Assembly: GCA_965153455.1 (NCBI GenBank)
Contig: OZ234503.1
Coordinates: 1,674,001 to 1,738,000 of the forward strand
Length of the DNA: 64,000 nucleotides
From: Sphagnum compactum
Lineage: Eukaryota > Bryophyta > Sphagnopsida > Sphagnales
Direction: 5' to 3'
This document shows, in pieces, positions 37,726-50,700 of this stretch (the stretch's first letter is position 1; each line of letters begins with the position of its first letter). Under the pieces are notes generated by a model. That model was not told the DNA's origin. It was given only the letters and a program-made list of their open reading frames with translations, and ran no database searches. The position numbers and the translations under genes were made by a program.

Positions 37726-38774
37726 AAGGTCAAAAAGTTGCCAACCCAAGTTATCATATGGAAGACGTTTGCAAAACTCTTCTACCAAATTGAAAGGGGA
37801 AAAAAAGTGAAAATTCTCTCTTATAAGAGAAGCAGATAAAGCATATTACTCATGAAAAAAAAAGGCATGAAAAATAGTCCTAACCATCAAGGATTGATTC
37901 TTGTTTCTTGTCCTAATATCAAAGATTCAAATTACATCCATGCAAGCCAGCCAAATTAATCAAAATTCCCAAATTTATCCACATTGAAGAAATTGTCAAA
38001 TTAAGACCAATTGTCGTATATTGGATATACCAAAGTCATTTTTGAGGTTCGGGAGACTGCATTGAAAAAGAGGGTCACACGTTCCTTTGCGACTATTGCA
38101 AATTATTATATAGAATTTATACTCAGTTGACAAAAAACATTTTGTAGGCTACCACCCTTAATTTCAGGTTCAGACTGATGTCAAACCAAAGCAGGCGAGC
38201 TAGTTCATACACTGGTCACAAGACGGAAAGAGTGAAAAAAAATTTAACTTGGAGATTGGTGATGCAATATTGACCGAATAATGTAATTTCTTACACGTGC
38301 TGAAGAATTTATTTATTTATTCCTTACTATAGGTAGCAGCTGTTCCGCCGTTAAGAATATGTCGAGTGTAGACTGAGACATCATTCCATCAAGTGGTCCT
38401 GGGCTCTATTAGACTAGGGGGTATGTTCCAGAGTGTAATGACGCAGGTTTGTTCTGAGTTTCCGACCGTTTTTCCATCGACATCATTACAGCGTTCTCCA
38501 CCATCGAATTCACATCACATCATAGGTGAAAACTTTTGGTGAACCAAAAGTGGAACCAGGTTCCGGCAGATTACTACCTGGTCCACTTCTGAAAAAGGAG
38601 GCGGAAAAAAACACACATGTACTTGAATAAAACACCAAAACTGATTACACCCCAGTGAATGGTACCAGAGGCGCATTCATTCTAGTGGCTTGCAACATTC
38701 CCGTGGCTTCTGGAACGTACACAAGAATTGAGGGTCCGCAAGAATTGTCGATCTTTTATGCAACAGTATGTATT
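37726..38774. other. Intergenic, nothing recognised
   Basis: No repeat or gene could be supported. Confidence 0.4.
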
Positions 38775-38964
38775 GGAAAATTTTAAATTCACACCTTTTT
38801 TGGTTAAATTCACACCCTTCGCACGAACTCCATCTCCTATTGCGTTGCACGTACTGTTTACAGGGGGGTGGGGCAGACACACTCAAATTTAATCTGCATA
38901 TAATCGGGCGCGCGAAGAAAGGGTGTGAATTTAACCAAAAAAAGGTGCGAATTTAAAATTTTCC
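38775..38964. mobile_element. 190-bp MITE-like foldback element with long terminal inverted repeats
   Basis: The left arm (38775-38822) begins GGAAAATTTTAAATTCACAC and the right arm (38917-38964) ends with its near-exact reverse complement. The arms are about 48 bp and differ at very few positions (for example CACAC against GTGCG, and a run of 6 T against 7 A). TAT-type dinucleotides flank both ends, compatible with a TA target duplication. The middle is CG-rich and has no coding potential. The superfamily is not certain. Confidence 0.8.
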
Positions 38965-41429
38965 TATATATTTGTGACAATATGCAATTTAAGTGCTGAG
39001 GATGGAGGACATGGAAACAAAACGGAGTGAATTGTGGGGGATGGGACACATAAACAAAAATGAGTAAATAAAGTATTGGCTTTGACTTCTAGATCCCCAA
39101 ACCCTTGTAACTCCATCCAGTTGTAGCAAGCTGACTGGATGGTAAGTCATGAAAATACAATTTTAATTTATTTTTTCCCACTCCAAAAGAGAAGACATTG
39201 TGAGAAATTATTTATTAAAATATATATATATATATTTGAAAAGTTTACGACGAATCTGAGAAATGTTTCCCTCAAGAGTTTTGTGATTTTTGAAACGAAC
39301 GGACCCAAAGATATTGGCTTGTAACTGAAGGTAACCAACCACTAAGAAGCCTGAAACTGCAAAAGTTATTAGTGGGGAAAGTAGTACACACATTTGCACA
39401 CATCTCATACTTGAGTGTATGGTGCATGGCATTATGGTGCATGTCTTGTACCTGGTATCTTGGCCAGGATTTATGGAGTTTTTCCTTTGGGGAACTGCAT
39501 ATGTCACCCAATTAGGTAAGTCCTTGGACAGGATGATGACCAATGGTTTGCAGAGGGTTTCATCATCCTCCACAATATTATTCTCATTTGGAGCTAGGTA
39601 GAGAGAGGTTGCAAAATAATTCTGTCAGCCTGATTTTACACTACATTAGAATATGGTTTTTCATCCAGCACTGATTCTTGGTTCGCGACACATGTGTGAG
39701 ATAATCTACCTTACCTTAGGCTTAGTTTCATCATTAATTCATCCTTCAGATATTGAAATGAAATTTTAGGAAATTATGAAGCTGAGGTGTAGAAAATCAT
39801 CATAACTATTGCAGGCTATGAATATGAAAAATTTCACTATAAATCATATGACAATCTCATAGTAGACTATTGTAAATCATGAAATAATAATGATTAATTT
39901 TTTTTTATATGGATTGATTTTTGGGAAATTTTAATTATTCATTTTGTCAATGTGAAGCTGACCCTAATCTCCAGTATGTGGTTGCATTTGTTTCAATAGA
40001 AAATATATGTGATATATTCCAGTATAGGACAGTCGTTTGCTGGCAAGAACCTCCTCCAGTTTCCGCTTTGGAAAGAAATAATTGTTTAAATTTCTAAATT
40101 TTTTTGATTCCAGTTTCAAAATTCAGTCATGGTTCAGATCTGGTTCTTACTAGCCAGAATTGGAACATGGATTGAGTATCTGCCCAACATTGGTAGATAA
40201 CATGTGCATATGTACTCATTTTGAGAACGGTGTAAGATGTGAAAGAAAGAAAAAACTGTGAGAAAAAACCAACATTCAGTTATACTTGTGTCACTCAATA
40301 TCTATCAAAGGAGGGGAGGGAGAATTAAGGGTGGGATTTGCAAATGTGAGAGAAGGTGAGAAGACAAAAGATGTAAGTTCTGAACACATTAGCAAGTGTA
40401 GGATTGCTCTAAAAATAGCAGTTCTAGAAAGATAGATAATCAACTGAAGAAAAATCAGGAATATTAAGTTGATTAGTAAAGCATCTGCAGAAGTTTTTTA
40501 CTGTATCTGGAGGGCACATTTATCAACTGGAATCTATCCTCCACGAATAGTGGGGCATGTCAAAAAAATGAAATGCCCACTCCAATGTACATTTAGCTTT
40601 TCGAAGCACCCTCTCCCCCCTCTTTTTCATTTGTATCATGTGATACTCACTGTGTGACTAAACAATAGAAAAAAATGCTGATGCTTTACACTTGGCAACA
40701 ACCCCAGAGCAGGGTACTTTCAAATAAAGCACTCCTCAGCTCTGCCTCAGGCAGATGATTATTTCAGGAACAGCCCACTCCTTTGGACATTACCTTACAC
40801 TTCAAAGTCATCAAGAATTCTTTGGTAATTACTGAGTTGTGAACTTCTTCAAACAAAATGGTTGCAGTTGTTGTAGATACTAGAAAAACTGCCTGACAAG
40901 ATTCTTTCTCATCCTGGTTCATCAAACAAACAAAGGGATAAATTCGCATCATCCTCAAACTTTTACTTTCTGAGTCCATAGTGCATACGTACATATCTGA
41001 GGATTGGAACATACGGCACCCCACCCTGACTAGCCAAGGGTGAACCAGGGTGAACAACCAGCACTTGCACTGATACCTCCACCTTCTTGAGGGAGGCCTC
41101 CTAGGGCTATAGTGAATCCAAGAAACAATAAATTTGGACTGACTCGGAGACTGAGGCCCGGGTGATTTATTTAACCTCAATATCATATATTTAAAATGTT
41201 TATTAAGCATCTCAAAAGATTTAGGGATTTTATTGATGTTGGACTAGGAACCACACCAAACCATTGTGGACCCAAGTAGTTGATAGCCTCTGCTAGTGTA
41301 TTGAACTAATGGTAGATCGTCGAGATTAATTATAAATCTAGTGAAGTTTTATGTTGAGACTCAAACCAAAAGCCGTGAACGCAACGTCTTTCATCTTTTT
41401 GTTTGCTGATCAGCATGCACCCAACACCA
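38965..41429. other. Intergenic, no gene recognised
   Basis: A (TA)n-like run lies near 39218-39235. A 148-codon minus-strand open frame (40764-41210) shows no recognisable domain or splice context. Confidence 0.4.
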
Positions 41430-42320
41430 CCAAAATGCCCAAAATTAAAGTGTTACAATTGAAAACTCAAGGCTTTCTTGTTGCACTTTTAAAACCTCAT
41501 ACTTATACAGCTAGAGAACTTGTGTAAAAAGAGATATTGTAGTAAGGGCCAGCTTCAACATAAACTTGCCAAATACTTGCAATGCATGTACCCACATTTA
41601 TCCCATGGGGTTTGCCAAAGTTAAATTATGACAATTTAAAACTCAAGACTTTTTTGTTGCACTTTTAAAAACCTCATATTTATACACCTAGAGAACTTGA
41701 ACCTGTTTAAAAAGAAATACTGTAATAAGGGGTGGCTTCAACACAAACATGCCAAATAATTTCAATGCATGGACCCCAACATCACCACAATTTATCCCAT
41801 GAGGTTTGCCAAAAGTTGAATTATTACAATTTGAAACACAAGGCTTAACCCTCATATTTATACGGCTAGTGAGCTTGTGCTTGTTCAATCATAGTACGGG
41901 GTGGCTTCAACACAAATATGCTAAATAGTTCCATTGCATGCCCCCAACACCACCACAATTTAACCCACAACGATTTTTGAAAACCTTGTGCTTAGTATAT
42001 GGCTAGACAACTTGGACTTGTTTTAGAACCGATACCATAGTATAGTGGCTTGAACACATGTCTATTGAATAAATAATTAATATCGGAGAATCCATTTCAA
42101 AAAAAATCATAGTACGGGGTGGCTTCAACACAAATATGCTAAATAATTCCATTGCATGCCCCCAACACCACCACAATTTAACCCACAACGATTTCTTAAA
42201 ACCTTGTGCTAGTATATGGCTAGACAACTTGGACTTGTTTTAGAACCGATACCATAGTATAGTGGCTTGAACACATGTCTATTGAATAAATATTTAATAT
42301 TGGAGAATCCATTTCAAAAA
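41430..42320 (+). repeat. Tandem array of about 190-218-bp units
   Basis: The last two units (41887-42104 and 42105-42320) are nearly identical with a period of 218 bp, each starting AATCATAGTACGGGGTGGC. Older diverged units precede them and share GGCTTCAACACAAAC, CAATGCATG, CACCACAATTTA and CTAGAGAACTTG. The gradient from diverged to identical copies points to recent expansion at the right end. Confidence 0.85.
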
Positions 42321-44317
42321 AGAAAATGTCTAAAGATTTTGAAATATTTTTCATTTTTCATGACAAACATTTGTTGTTTGAAAAATATAATTTATGAAAT
42401 TTCTATTGAAATCACCAAGGTACTATAATAGTAGGTCAGCCCATGTTTGGGTTTTAATTTCAGCAAGAGATTATTTCACTATCCAGATCCAAATTTGGTT
42501 TTAACCAAATTCAGAACCTTTGATCCAAATTACCCCAAACCCAAGTTTAGAACTTGTACTTAAACTTCCTCAAGACCTTGAACTTGCCAACACTGTTTTT
42601 TATCAATATGGGGCAGCTTTATTTTATCTTTTCCAATTTTCCAATGTTGCCAAAGTGACAATCATTAATAGCAAGATTTAGCCACATTTGGCTACAAAAA
42701 AATCTTAGATTTTTTTTTTGGGCCCCCTAGTCCTTCTATACCATAGGTACCTACTAGGTAGAAATTTAGAGATTTTAAAAAAAAAAAAGCTTCAAAATCT
42801 GACAAATTTAGGTCATTACCAAACACTCATTCAAATAACAGCCAGGGGTTATGTCCCATTTCAGTTACCTGGCAAGGATTTGGCACAATGTTGGGTGAGT
42901 ATTTGATTTTGGAACAAAAACCCAAAACGGGTATCTGAAAGGGAAAAAAGAAGAAGAAGCTGAAGATCTGGCCTTTCCAGGTCTTTGAAGTTAAAGAACC
43001 GCCCAGGTCCAGGTTTGGGAGAACTAGTATTGGATAGGTTTGAGTTGGGGGGCAGGTCTTTGAAAATTTGATACCAGGAAGCTAAATATATGTACAGATA
43101 ACCGCTTGCTACCATGGTTAGCTAGGCAACTGGAACCCAACAGAAAACTGTTTCCTGACCACTTACCATTCATCCTTCATGGTGCGCTGGTTGTTCACTG
43201 TGGCCCAACAACACTGGTAGCTAGCTAAACCCTAAACCCTAAAACTTAATTTTTCAGGGAAAACCTATTGAAATTTGACACAGAGAGAATCCCCTAAATA
43301 TCTTAAGGAAAGGTATAAATTTCTTTCCATTTCTTCTTTCCCTGCTACTGTAGTTGTGAACTCCCACCCTATAAGTGTGAACCTATTGGTAGGGAACAAA
43401 ACAACCAAAAGATTCCCTTCACAGCGCCCCTTTCAAATGAAGACTTTCTTATTTTAGAGCTTTCATAAAATCCAAAAGAAAATTTGAGAGAGGTAATTAC
43501 TTAGGGAGGTAGAATTGGAGACTTTCTCACCCCATTCTAAAATTCAAGAGAGAAAAAGAGAAAGAGAGATACATAGGTAAGTCAGTAGATAGAAGTGAAG
43601 ACTTTTTTATACCATTCTAACAACCAACCTAAAAACACACAGCAAAGAATTAGGTCTGTAGCTAGGTAGGTAGAAGTGAAGACTTGTTTATGCCATACCT
43701 TTTATTTTGTAAACAATTTTGTAACTTGTTTAGGAAAATTTCTATAACAAATTCAATATTCTTATTAAAAAAATCAGAAATGTTTTATACATTGTTGAAG
43801 TAGGTAGCCAAAAAATATACAAATGTTTAAATATTCTTTTTTCATATTTTTTAATTATCAAATTTGGTTAAATTGATTTATGGATGATTACCACTTTCAT
43901 TACATCACAAAACTGAAAAAAAAGAAGTAAAAACAGACTAGAAATTTATGCTTTTCTAAAAATTAAGAGTAGAAAAGGGAAAATAAGGTGAGGTAAGTAA
44001 GTAGGTAGGTACATTAATTATGACCCCAAAATGTTGTTTTCACACATGCACCTACTTTGGTTTTTTGACATGTGCCCCCAAAAAACTCCAAGTTCATAGT
44101 ACAAGCCCATTTGAGAAACTTTAGTTCTGGGATGTGTAAAAATATATAAGGATACATTTAGAAAATATTAGGCATTTTATCCAATTACTAACAATTGATA
44201 AACAACTACTTGAGATTTATTATAGTTTTTCTTTAGTGCTATCTATGTTAATAAATCCCTTCTAGTTCAATAATTGGTCATTGAATAGAACATGTTCTAG
44301 TGTTTTTGCTAAAGGTA
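42321..44317. other. Intergenic, nothing recognised except a telomere-like word
   Basis: CTAAACCCTAAACCCTAAAA at 43225-43244 is a two-to-three unit match to the plant telomere repeat and is too short to mean more than chance or a promoter telo-box. No gene was seen. Confidence 0.4.
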
Positions 44318-44440
44318 GATGTTTGAAACATTGTAGCAGTATTGAGTTGTTTGAACATTGATGTTTGAAACCTTGTAGCAATATTGAGTCATTGAACATT
44401 GATGCTTGAAACATTGGAACAATATTGAGTTCGTGAACAT
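44318..44440 (+). repeat. Three tandem copies of a 41-42-bp unit
   Basis: Units at 44318, 44360 and 44401 begin GATGTTTGAAAC or GATGCTTGAAAC and include AATATTGAGT and TGAACAT. Confidence 0.9.
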
Positions 44441-45494
44441 CCCTCCTACACCTCGAAACACGAGATTGAAGTAAAGATGACATCTTTGTTAAACATTTGT
44501 ACAAGTCAATCAACCACTATAACAAAAACATGTCCTTTCCATTGATTGGATTTGATTAACATAATTGTATAGTCAATTTTGTCTAACCTAACATGATTAA
44601 CCAACCATGTTTGTTTTGATTAATTACAAAAATAACAATGTCCATTTTGATTAAGTCCAATTTTCACTTTAGTCAAAATCAACATTTCACGTTACACATG
44701 GACCTTGTGGTGCCTACGTGTAAATTGCGTGTGGAGCAATGCAACTGAAATCAATCACTCAACTAAGACATGTTTGGTGATGTGTTGACACATTTGACAA
44801 TGTGATTAAAAATAATCAAATTTGATATTTATGTGACTGAATGTATATTTACTATTTTATATTTCTATGTATTCCTATAATCATGTGATAATTGCATTTA
44901 CTTAACATTAAGTTAGTGATTTACAAATATTACTAAACCATATGTAATTATGAAATTATATGCATGTGAAAGTGATTACAAATTCTCACACGTAAAATTG
45001 ATTTTTAAAATATATATATATTAATTGATCAAGTGAAAACATGTTGTATTTGAATTTATGGCCCAAATAAAAATTTCAAAATTCAGTAAATATTTAGCTT
45101 TTTTAAAATTTTAAATAAAATATTAAAATTATTTGATGAGACTAGAAAATTTCAGATGTAATTTAAATTATTATACTTGAATTCATAACCCCAAATTGGT
45201 ATGCAGAACATCATTTTTGAAGTTTTGAAATTAATAATGAAGTTATTATAGATTTTCTACACTATGTTATTAAATGCATTACAAGATTCAATGTAAAAAT
45301 TAAATAAGAAAAGAATTAAATTAAATAATGAAACGAAGGTAGCTAGGTAAGTATTACCTACTAACCACCACCTGCTACACACCTACATAAATATGAAATT
45401 AGGTTCATTATGAATTTCAATAATTATGTAATAACATTTTAATGCTTTAAAATTCAAAAACACATGTAATTATATTTATGTGATTACATCTTTT
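44441..45494. other. Intergenic with a possible CACTA-like terminus
   Basis: CACTATAACAAAAACATG begins at 44515 and is followed by repeated TTTGATTAA/TAACC words to about 44690, the look of a transposon subterminal region. No matching right end was found. Confidence 0.35.
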
Positions 45495-45730
45495 CTCACC
45501 TTGTGATGATGTGGTGGTTAAAGACTTGAGTTATGGCCATGGAGCCTAGAGGTGAGAGTTTAAATCTCATTCTTGACATCATATGATTATGACTAAAGTT
45601 AATCACATTGGTGTGGCAAGAAAATAATAATAATAAATACACAAGTGTGTTATAAGCCCGTGATGGGTCGTGGGTCTAGCTAATTGTCAATCTAAGTCCA
45701 TCCGAGGGAAAAACAAAACAAAACAAAACT
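45495..45730 (+). mobile_element. tRNA-derived SINE-like element
   Basis: TGATGTGGTGGTTAAAG (about 45506-45523) resembles an A box, and GAGAGTTTAAATCTC (about 45556-45570) a B box about 35 bp further on. Downstream come TGTGTTATAAGCCCGTGATGG and an AAAAC repeat run (about 45710-45729) that could be a tail. Flanking duplications were not resolved. Confidence 0.45.
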
Positions 45731-46433
45731 TTTGATTGTGTCTAGTTCGAAGCGCCAAATAATCTTAACAATTTACATAATCTAATAATGAAAATTAATA
45801 TTAGATAATAATAAACAACCATGCATTACAGTGACCCATTAACAAAATTGGCAGAATTTTTAAAATTATTTTATTATAAATTTCTTTTCTCACGTAAACT
45901 AACACAATCTATTTGTAGGTAATCATTCTTGTCATTGACAGATGATAAAAATTAATTTCAAGAGTTTTTAGAAGTTTCATAATATTTTTTTAATTGTGTT
46001 GGTGGGCATGTCCAAAATTTTAATTTATCAATTTTGGGATGTGCTCCATTTTTTTTCATTAGGAATTCTGGTCTTCCCAGTTTTGGGATATGTTCCATTT
46101 TATTTTCTTCATTGGTCATTTTGACCTTTTGGCGACACGGGACCAGAAAAGAGAGAGAGATGCGCGAGTGATGTCACACAAAAGGACGATAGATCACCAA
46201 CTCTTTTTAGCAACGGATGTGGCTAATTGCCGAAAAAAGAGGGAGGAAACTAATGGCCCATTGGTTGGTGTCGCCAAGAGCACAAAAAAAGATATAAACA
46301 AACCAGTGGGAGGGAGCCGGAACGCACACAAGAGTGAAGAGTGCAGCGCCCGGGCTTCGCCCTGCATGCACTAACAACTTGTTATTAGTAGAGGCTAATG
46401 TTGTCCTCATGATCAGCCGTGGGGCGTTGTGGG
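45731..46433. other. Intergenic, becoming richer in G and C
   Basis: The composition shifts near 46130 from AT-rich to mixed, ahead of the oxidase gene. A 94-codon open frame (46090-46374) is not recognised. Confidence 0.4.
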
Positions 46434-46470
46434 AGAGGAGGGGTGGGGGGGGGGGTTGGGGTTGGGGTTT
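46434..46470 (+). repeat. G-rich tract, potential G-quadruplex
   Basis: A long G-run followed by GGGGTTGGGGTTGGGG on the + strand, about 1.2 kb upstream of the oxidase start codon. Confidence 0.7.
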
Positions 46471-46559
46471 GAGTGGAGTGGCGTGGTGGATGATCGCGGA
46501 AATTCAGGGCGCAAGGTTTGACGCAATAACGGGGTAAATTTGACAATCCGGAAGCTGCG

Positions 46560-47705
46560 GCGAGTCATCATCGCCTTTGACATTTCAATTCATAGGTCGT
46601 AGTGGCTGCTGCTAGTAAAGTAGCAACCATGTAGCTGTCTAGACTCCACTAAAGTATCTAGAGTTGTTTTTTCTTTGCCAAAAATTACCCACTCACACAC
46701 ACAAACACTGCCCTCCTCTCAAGTCATCACACTCTACACCCACCCACGCAGCAGCTCTCGTCGCTCTGCTGTTTTCCGCGTGTATCTTACTGCGCGCTCG
46801 TGTGCTCAACAGTAGACTTCAGAACTAGCCCTTCCCACCCAAAACCGCTTTTTCTTTTCCAAATCGAAGAACTTGCCGTGCACGAGAGTCCTGTAGTTTA
46901 TAAACGTCTTTCCGAGTAAAGAGCTCGTCAATTCCACCTTGCTTCTCTATTTGCTTCCCACTGCTCTTGACTGACTCTCTCATCTCTTACTTGTTTGCTT
47001 GCGTACTTCTTGGTCGTCCCCTCACCAATCCGTGTCATGCGCGCTAGTGGAGCGTTTCACACTAGGGCTGCAATCTTTAGTCTCTGATCTCTCTCTCGCT
47101 GAAGTTTCTCTCTGCACCTGTGCATGAAGCTGCTGCATCTTCATTGATCTGTCACCCATCTGAAAATCCTAGCTGACCAGATCTTACATAAAACATAAAT
47201 AGCATTCTTACCTGAATCCCTGCGCTAGTGTACTACAGCTGCTGCTTTAGTGCGTTGTTGTAATATTCGATCCTGACGTCTTCAAACAGTTTGCACTGAA
47301 CAATTTTATTTACTAATTCTGTGTCACATGCAGGATGAGTGTCTGTCTCGTGCGCTCAGTAGCCATGAATCAGCTTCTAGGTTCACTGACAAACTGAAAA
47401 AAATCTACTACTAGGAGATTGTTATAGTATCTCCTGATCATCATCGAACTGCAACGCTGCTGCTTGATCACAGCGGCCTCGTTGCATTACAAGAAGCTGA
47501 TTATAGATTGTGTACAATTACTTGACACTCACATATATATTACTTTGTGTTTCCATTCAAAGCAGCTGCGCCAGTACCTCTGAGTCTCATGATCTTCGGC
47601 TTTGTTTCTAATAAATTCGGCAACAACTAGTATCAAGCTCGGAGTTTAGAAATTCTCTACATTTTTGCCAGTGCAGTCGGCTCCGGATCAGCGCAGTAAT
47701 ACAAT
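46560..47705 (+). promoter_or_regulatory. Upstream region and probable 5' leader of the oxidase gene, with short uORFs
   Basis: The sequence is more GC-balanced than the flanks and has pyrimidine-rich CTCTCT stretches, as expected near plant transcription starts. The start site itself cannot be fixed from sequence. Candidate upstream ORFs are ATG 47037-TGA 47087 (16 codons), ATG 47124-TGA 47147 (7 codons) and ATG 47335-TGA 47397 (20 codons). If they lie in the mature leader they could lower translation of the oxidase. An in-frame TAA at 47697-47699 fixes 47706 as the first possible start. Confidence 0.45.
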
Positions 47706-50700
47706 ATGGCTCATTTCAGATCACAGCGCCCAGGAGCCAGCGAAATAGCACCTAGTGCTCCGCCCATCATGAGCGGCGAAAGCGCGGCTAATATGATCAG
47801 CGACCAGTACCATGCAGCTGGGCCGCAAGGGAATAGGAGTATGAAACTAGGACGAACAGTCTCAGATCCCCATGCAGCATTGCAATTATCTGGCTCGCAC
47901 AAGATGCTGGAGGTAGTGGTGGACTTAAGCTCGGAGTCAGTGAGCATAGCAAGCATCACCCCAACTTCTATAGGCCCAGTTGCAGCTAGCTCCCGCGATC
48001 CAGCAGCTCGAATCAAAGGACGCTCGAGGTCAGCTCATCATGAGCGTGACCATTCGCAGCAAGAAGGCAGCGGCGTTGGCTCCTCATGGACGAAAACTGG
48101 CCAATCTTTCAGAGACTCTCTGCGAAGATCTGCGTCGAGTGTTTTCAGACAACTGTTCTCGTCTGCAGCACCACCAAATGAGGTGGTGGATCCGCCTGCC
48201 ACAAAGACGTCCTCGACGTCGTCGTCACTGCTGCCAGGAAACGGTGGATCATCGCAAAGGATGATGAGAAATCTGCCGCAAATTCACCAATTTCCACTGG
48301 CCACCATCCACTCGGCAGGTCCAAGCACGGAAGTCTTGGCCGCGGATGAAAACATGCAGCAGTTCATCAGCGACAGATCTGCATCAGGTGTACCAATAGC
48401 AGTCTCAATTGATGATGATCAGGACGCGGAATTGCCTAGGTCAGCGTCCAAGCATGCACTGCAAGGGCTGCAGCTAATCAGCAAGGTCACAGCTACTGCA
48501 GATCAGAAGAACTTGTGGGCTGGAGTGGAGAAAAGATTCCATAAGCTTGCTGATGCTAATTCCATGCTTTCTAAGAGCTCCTTTGCAGAATGCATAGGTG
48601 GGCAGTTTAATCATTTCCTGATTATTATTGTGACAAAAGAGGATGGATTAAACCCATCTGTTTTTTCTTTAGGAGAGCTAGTCTGCCATCTTCCAGTGCT
48701 CTCTGCTTGCTTCATCACGCCACAGTTTGCCTCCTTAAAATGCATAGAAGTATTTATATGAAGTTCTCTTAGAAAATTTCACAGTTCTAATTGCATTTGC
48801 ATTCCGCCTTTTTTCTTTTCTTTTTTTTTGGTTGTGGCGGTGGGGGGCGGGGAGGGATTGTTGATGTATAATTTGTTTGTTTCTGGCTCGTGATGATTGA
48901 ATGATTGATTGATTGATCAATTGATATTTGGCGCAGGGATGAAAGACTCCAAGGAATTCGCAAATGCGCTGTTCGATGCATACATAAGACGCAAAGGGAA
49001 GCACAGCAACACTAGTACGCAGAACTTGATGTCCAAACATGATCTGTACGAGTACTGGTTGCAGATTACGAATAAGGAATTCGACTCTCGGATACAAACC
49101 TTCTTTGATCTGTAAGCCAAAATTATTTTCTCTTCTCAATCAGCTGCAATAATTTCTTAACCAATTCCGTAATTTCCAAAAGAATCCCAAAACCCACCTA
49201 GTCCGGACTGCACAAATGAATATCATTCACAAGAAATTACGTTCTTTGGCATTCCCTGTAGTAGTAGGGAAAAGAGTGGAAACCAACCTCTGTTTCAAGA
49301 ATTGAAGTTGAATTAACAAAAAAAAACATAGGGAATTTTATTCTAATTTTCCCATTGTGAAATAGAGGGATCATTGTATTTTCCCATTGTCAAATAAAAC
49401 CATTTCATGTTTGCATAGGGGGAAATTGAACTTCTTCTTGATGGTCCTGGGCACAAGGAATCCTAAAAAGAATTCTTGTGATATATATCATTCTAGTAAC
49501 TGTGCTGCTGTTATGGACCAAGTGCTGCTGTTGCAGCTAGTGATCCAAGCAGTTGGTCCATGCTGTTGTTGTTGCAGCAATCCAATTGCAGATTTCAGCC
49601 ACAGGGAGCCCAGTAGTACTATGAATCACCCCCACCCAATATAATCAACATTCATTAGAGCTTATAGCTGTTGCTGCTGTGCAATCTCTAATTAAATTTT
49701 TTTAGGAGAATTGCTCTAGTACTTACATTTCTTGACCAGCTCAGTGCTGCTTAGAACTGTGCAAACGTCCTCCACTGACTCTGAGGAGCGTTACATTGAA
49801 CTAAATCATTACAGCTCTACACTACTTACAAGTTCCAGAAATCTTCTGCATCTAGAAAATCATTACTAATTACAGCTTATACGTCTTTCAGATCTGCATC
49901 TAATTTCTAGCTGAAGCTTCAGGATTTCCCACTGCAACTTTCAGTTGTACAAATGTTCTGTGCAACCTAGTAGTAGATGCAGCAGATGAGCCAGTAGAGC
50001 AGGAATTCTTCTTCATGCAGGCCTGCATGATTGCACCCACTAACTGGGCCTGTTGAAACAGCTCAAATTGCGGGTCAATTGTGATCAGGCTAATTTCCCC
50101 TTTCCCCTTTCCTTGGTGAGGGGGTTGAGGTCTACTAGTAATGAAAGAGCTGTAATTGTGGGTCCATGGTGGTCCCTCTTCCTGTGAAGGGGGAAAGCCT
50201 GTGGGAAAGATCAACCTGATCACCATTGGGTTACTTGGTAATCAGGCTAACTCCTCTTTTCCCCTCCTTCTTGGAATTGAGAGTGGAAGTGCGGGGAAAG
50301 GCGAATCTAGTGATCCACAAGGGGAAAGGTTAGCCTGACCATCAAGTGACCCAATATAGTACGCTTCAATCTTCTTCTTGTTTTGCATAAGGACATACCA
50401 TTTAGAAGGGATTAATGCAAATGCAACAAGAAGAGAGTGGAAGGAATATTAACAGGATATTTTAGAAGGAAGTTCTGTGCTAGCATACAAAATTTCTAGT
50501 CAAATCATAAGTCAAAATACATGTGTTGATCAAAAGAAGTCTAGACAGTAGACCTGTCCAGATTTCAAAGTCTTGAATACTTCTTTTTTCACTTTGGTTC
50601 AATTGGCCAACATGGATGGACCCACAGACTGTGGGCACCCAAGTCAGCAATTGGCTTGATGCACACCATGTGGGAATAGTCGCACACAATTTAGAAATAC

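Noticed and set aside
40764-41210. 148-codon minus-strand open frame
   Set aside because: No start context, domain, repeat of composition typical for coding, or splice partners.
43225-43244. Interstitial telomere repeat
   Set aside because: Fewer than three CCCTAAA units; too short to be a telomere relic and common by chance or as a telo-box.
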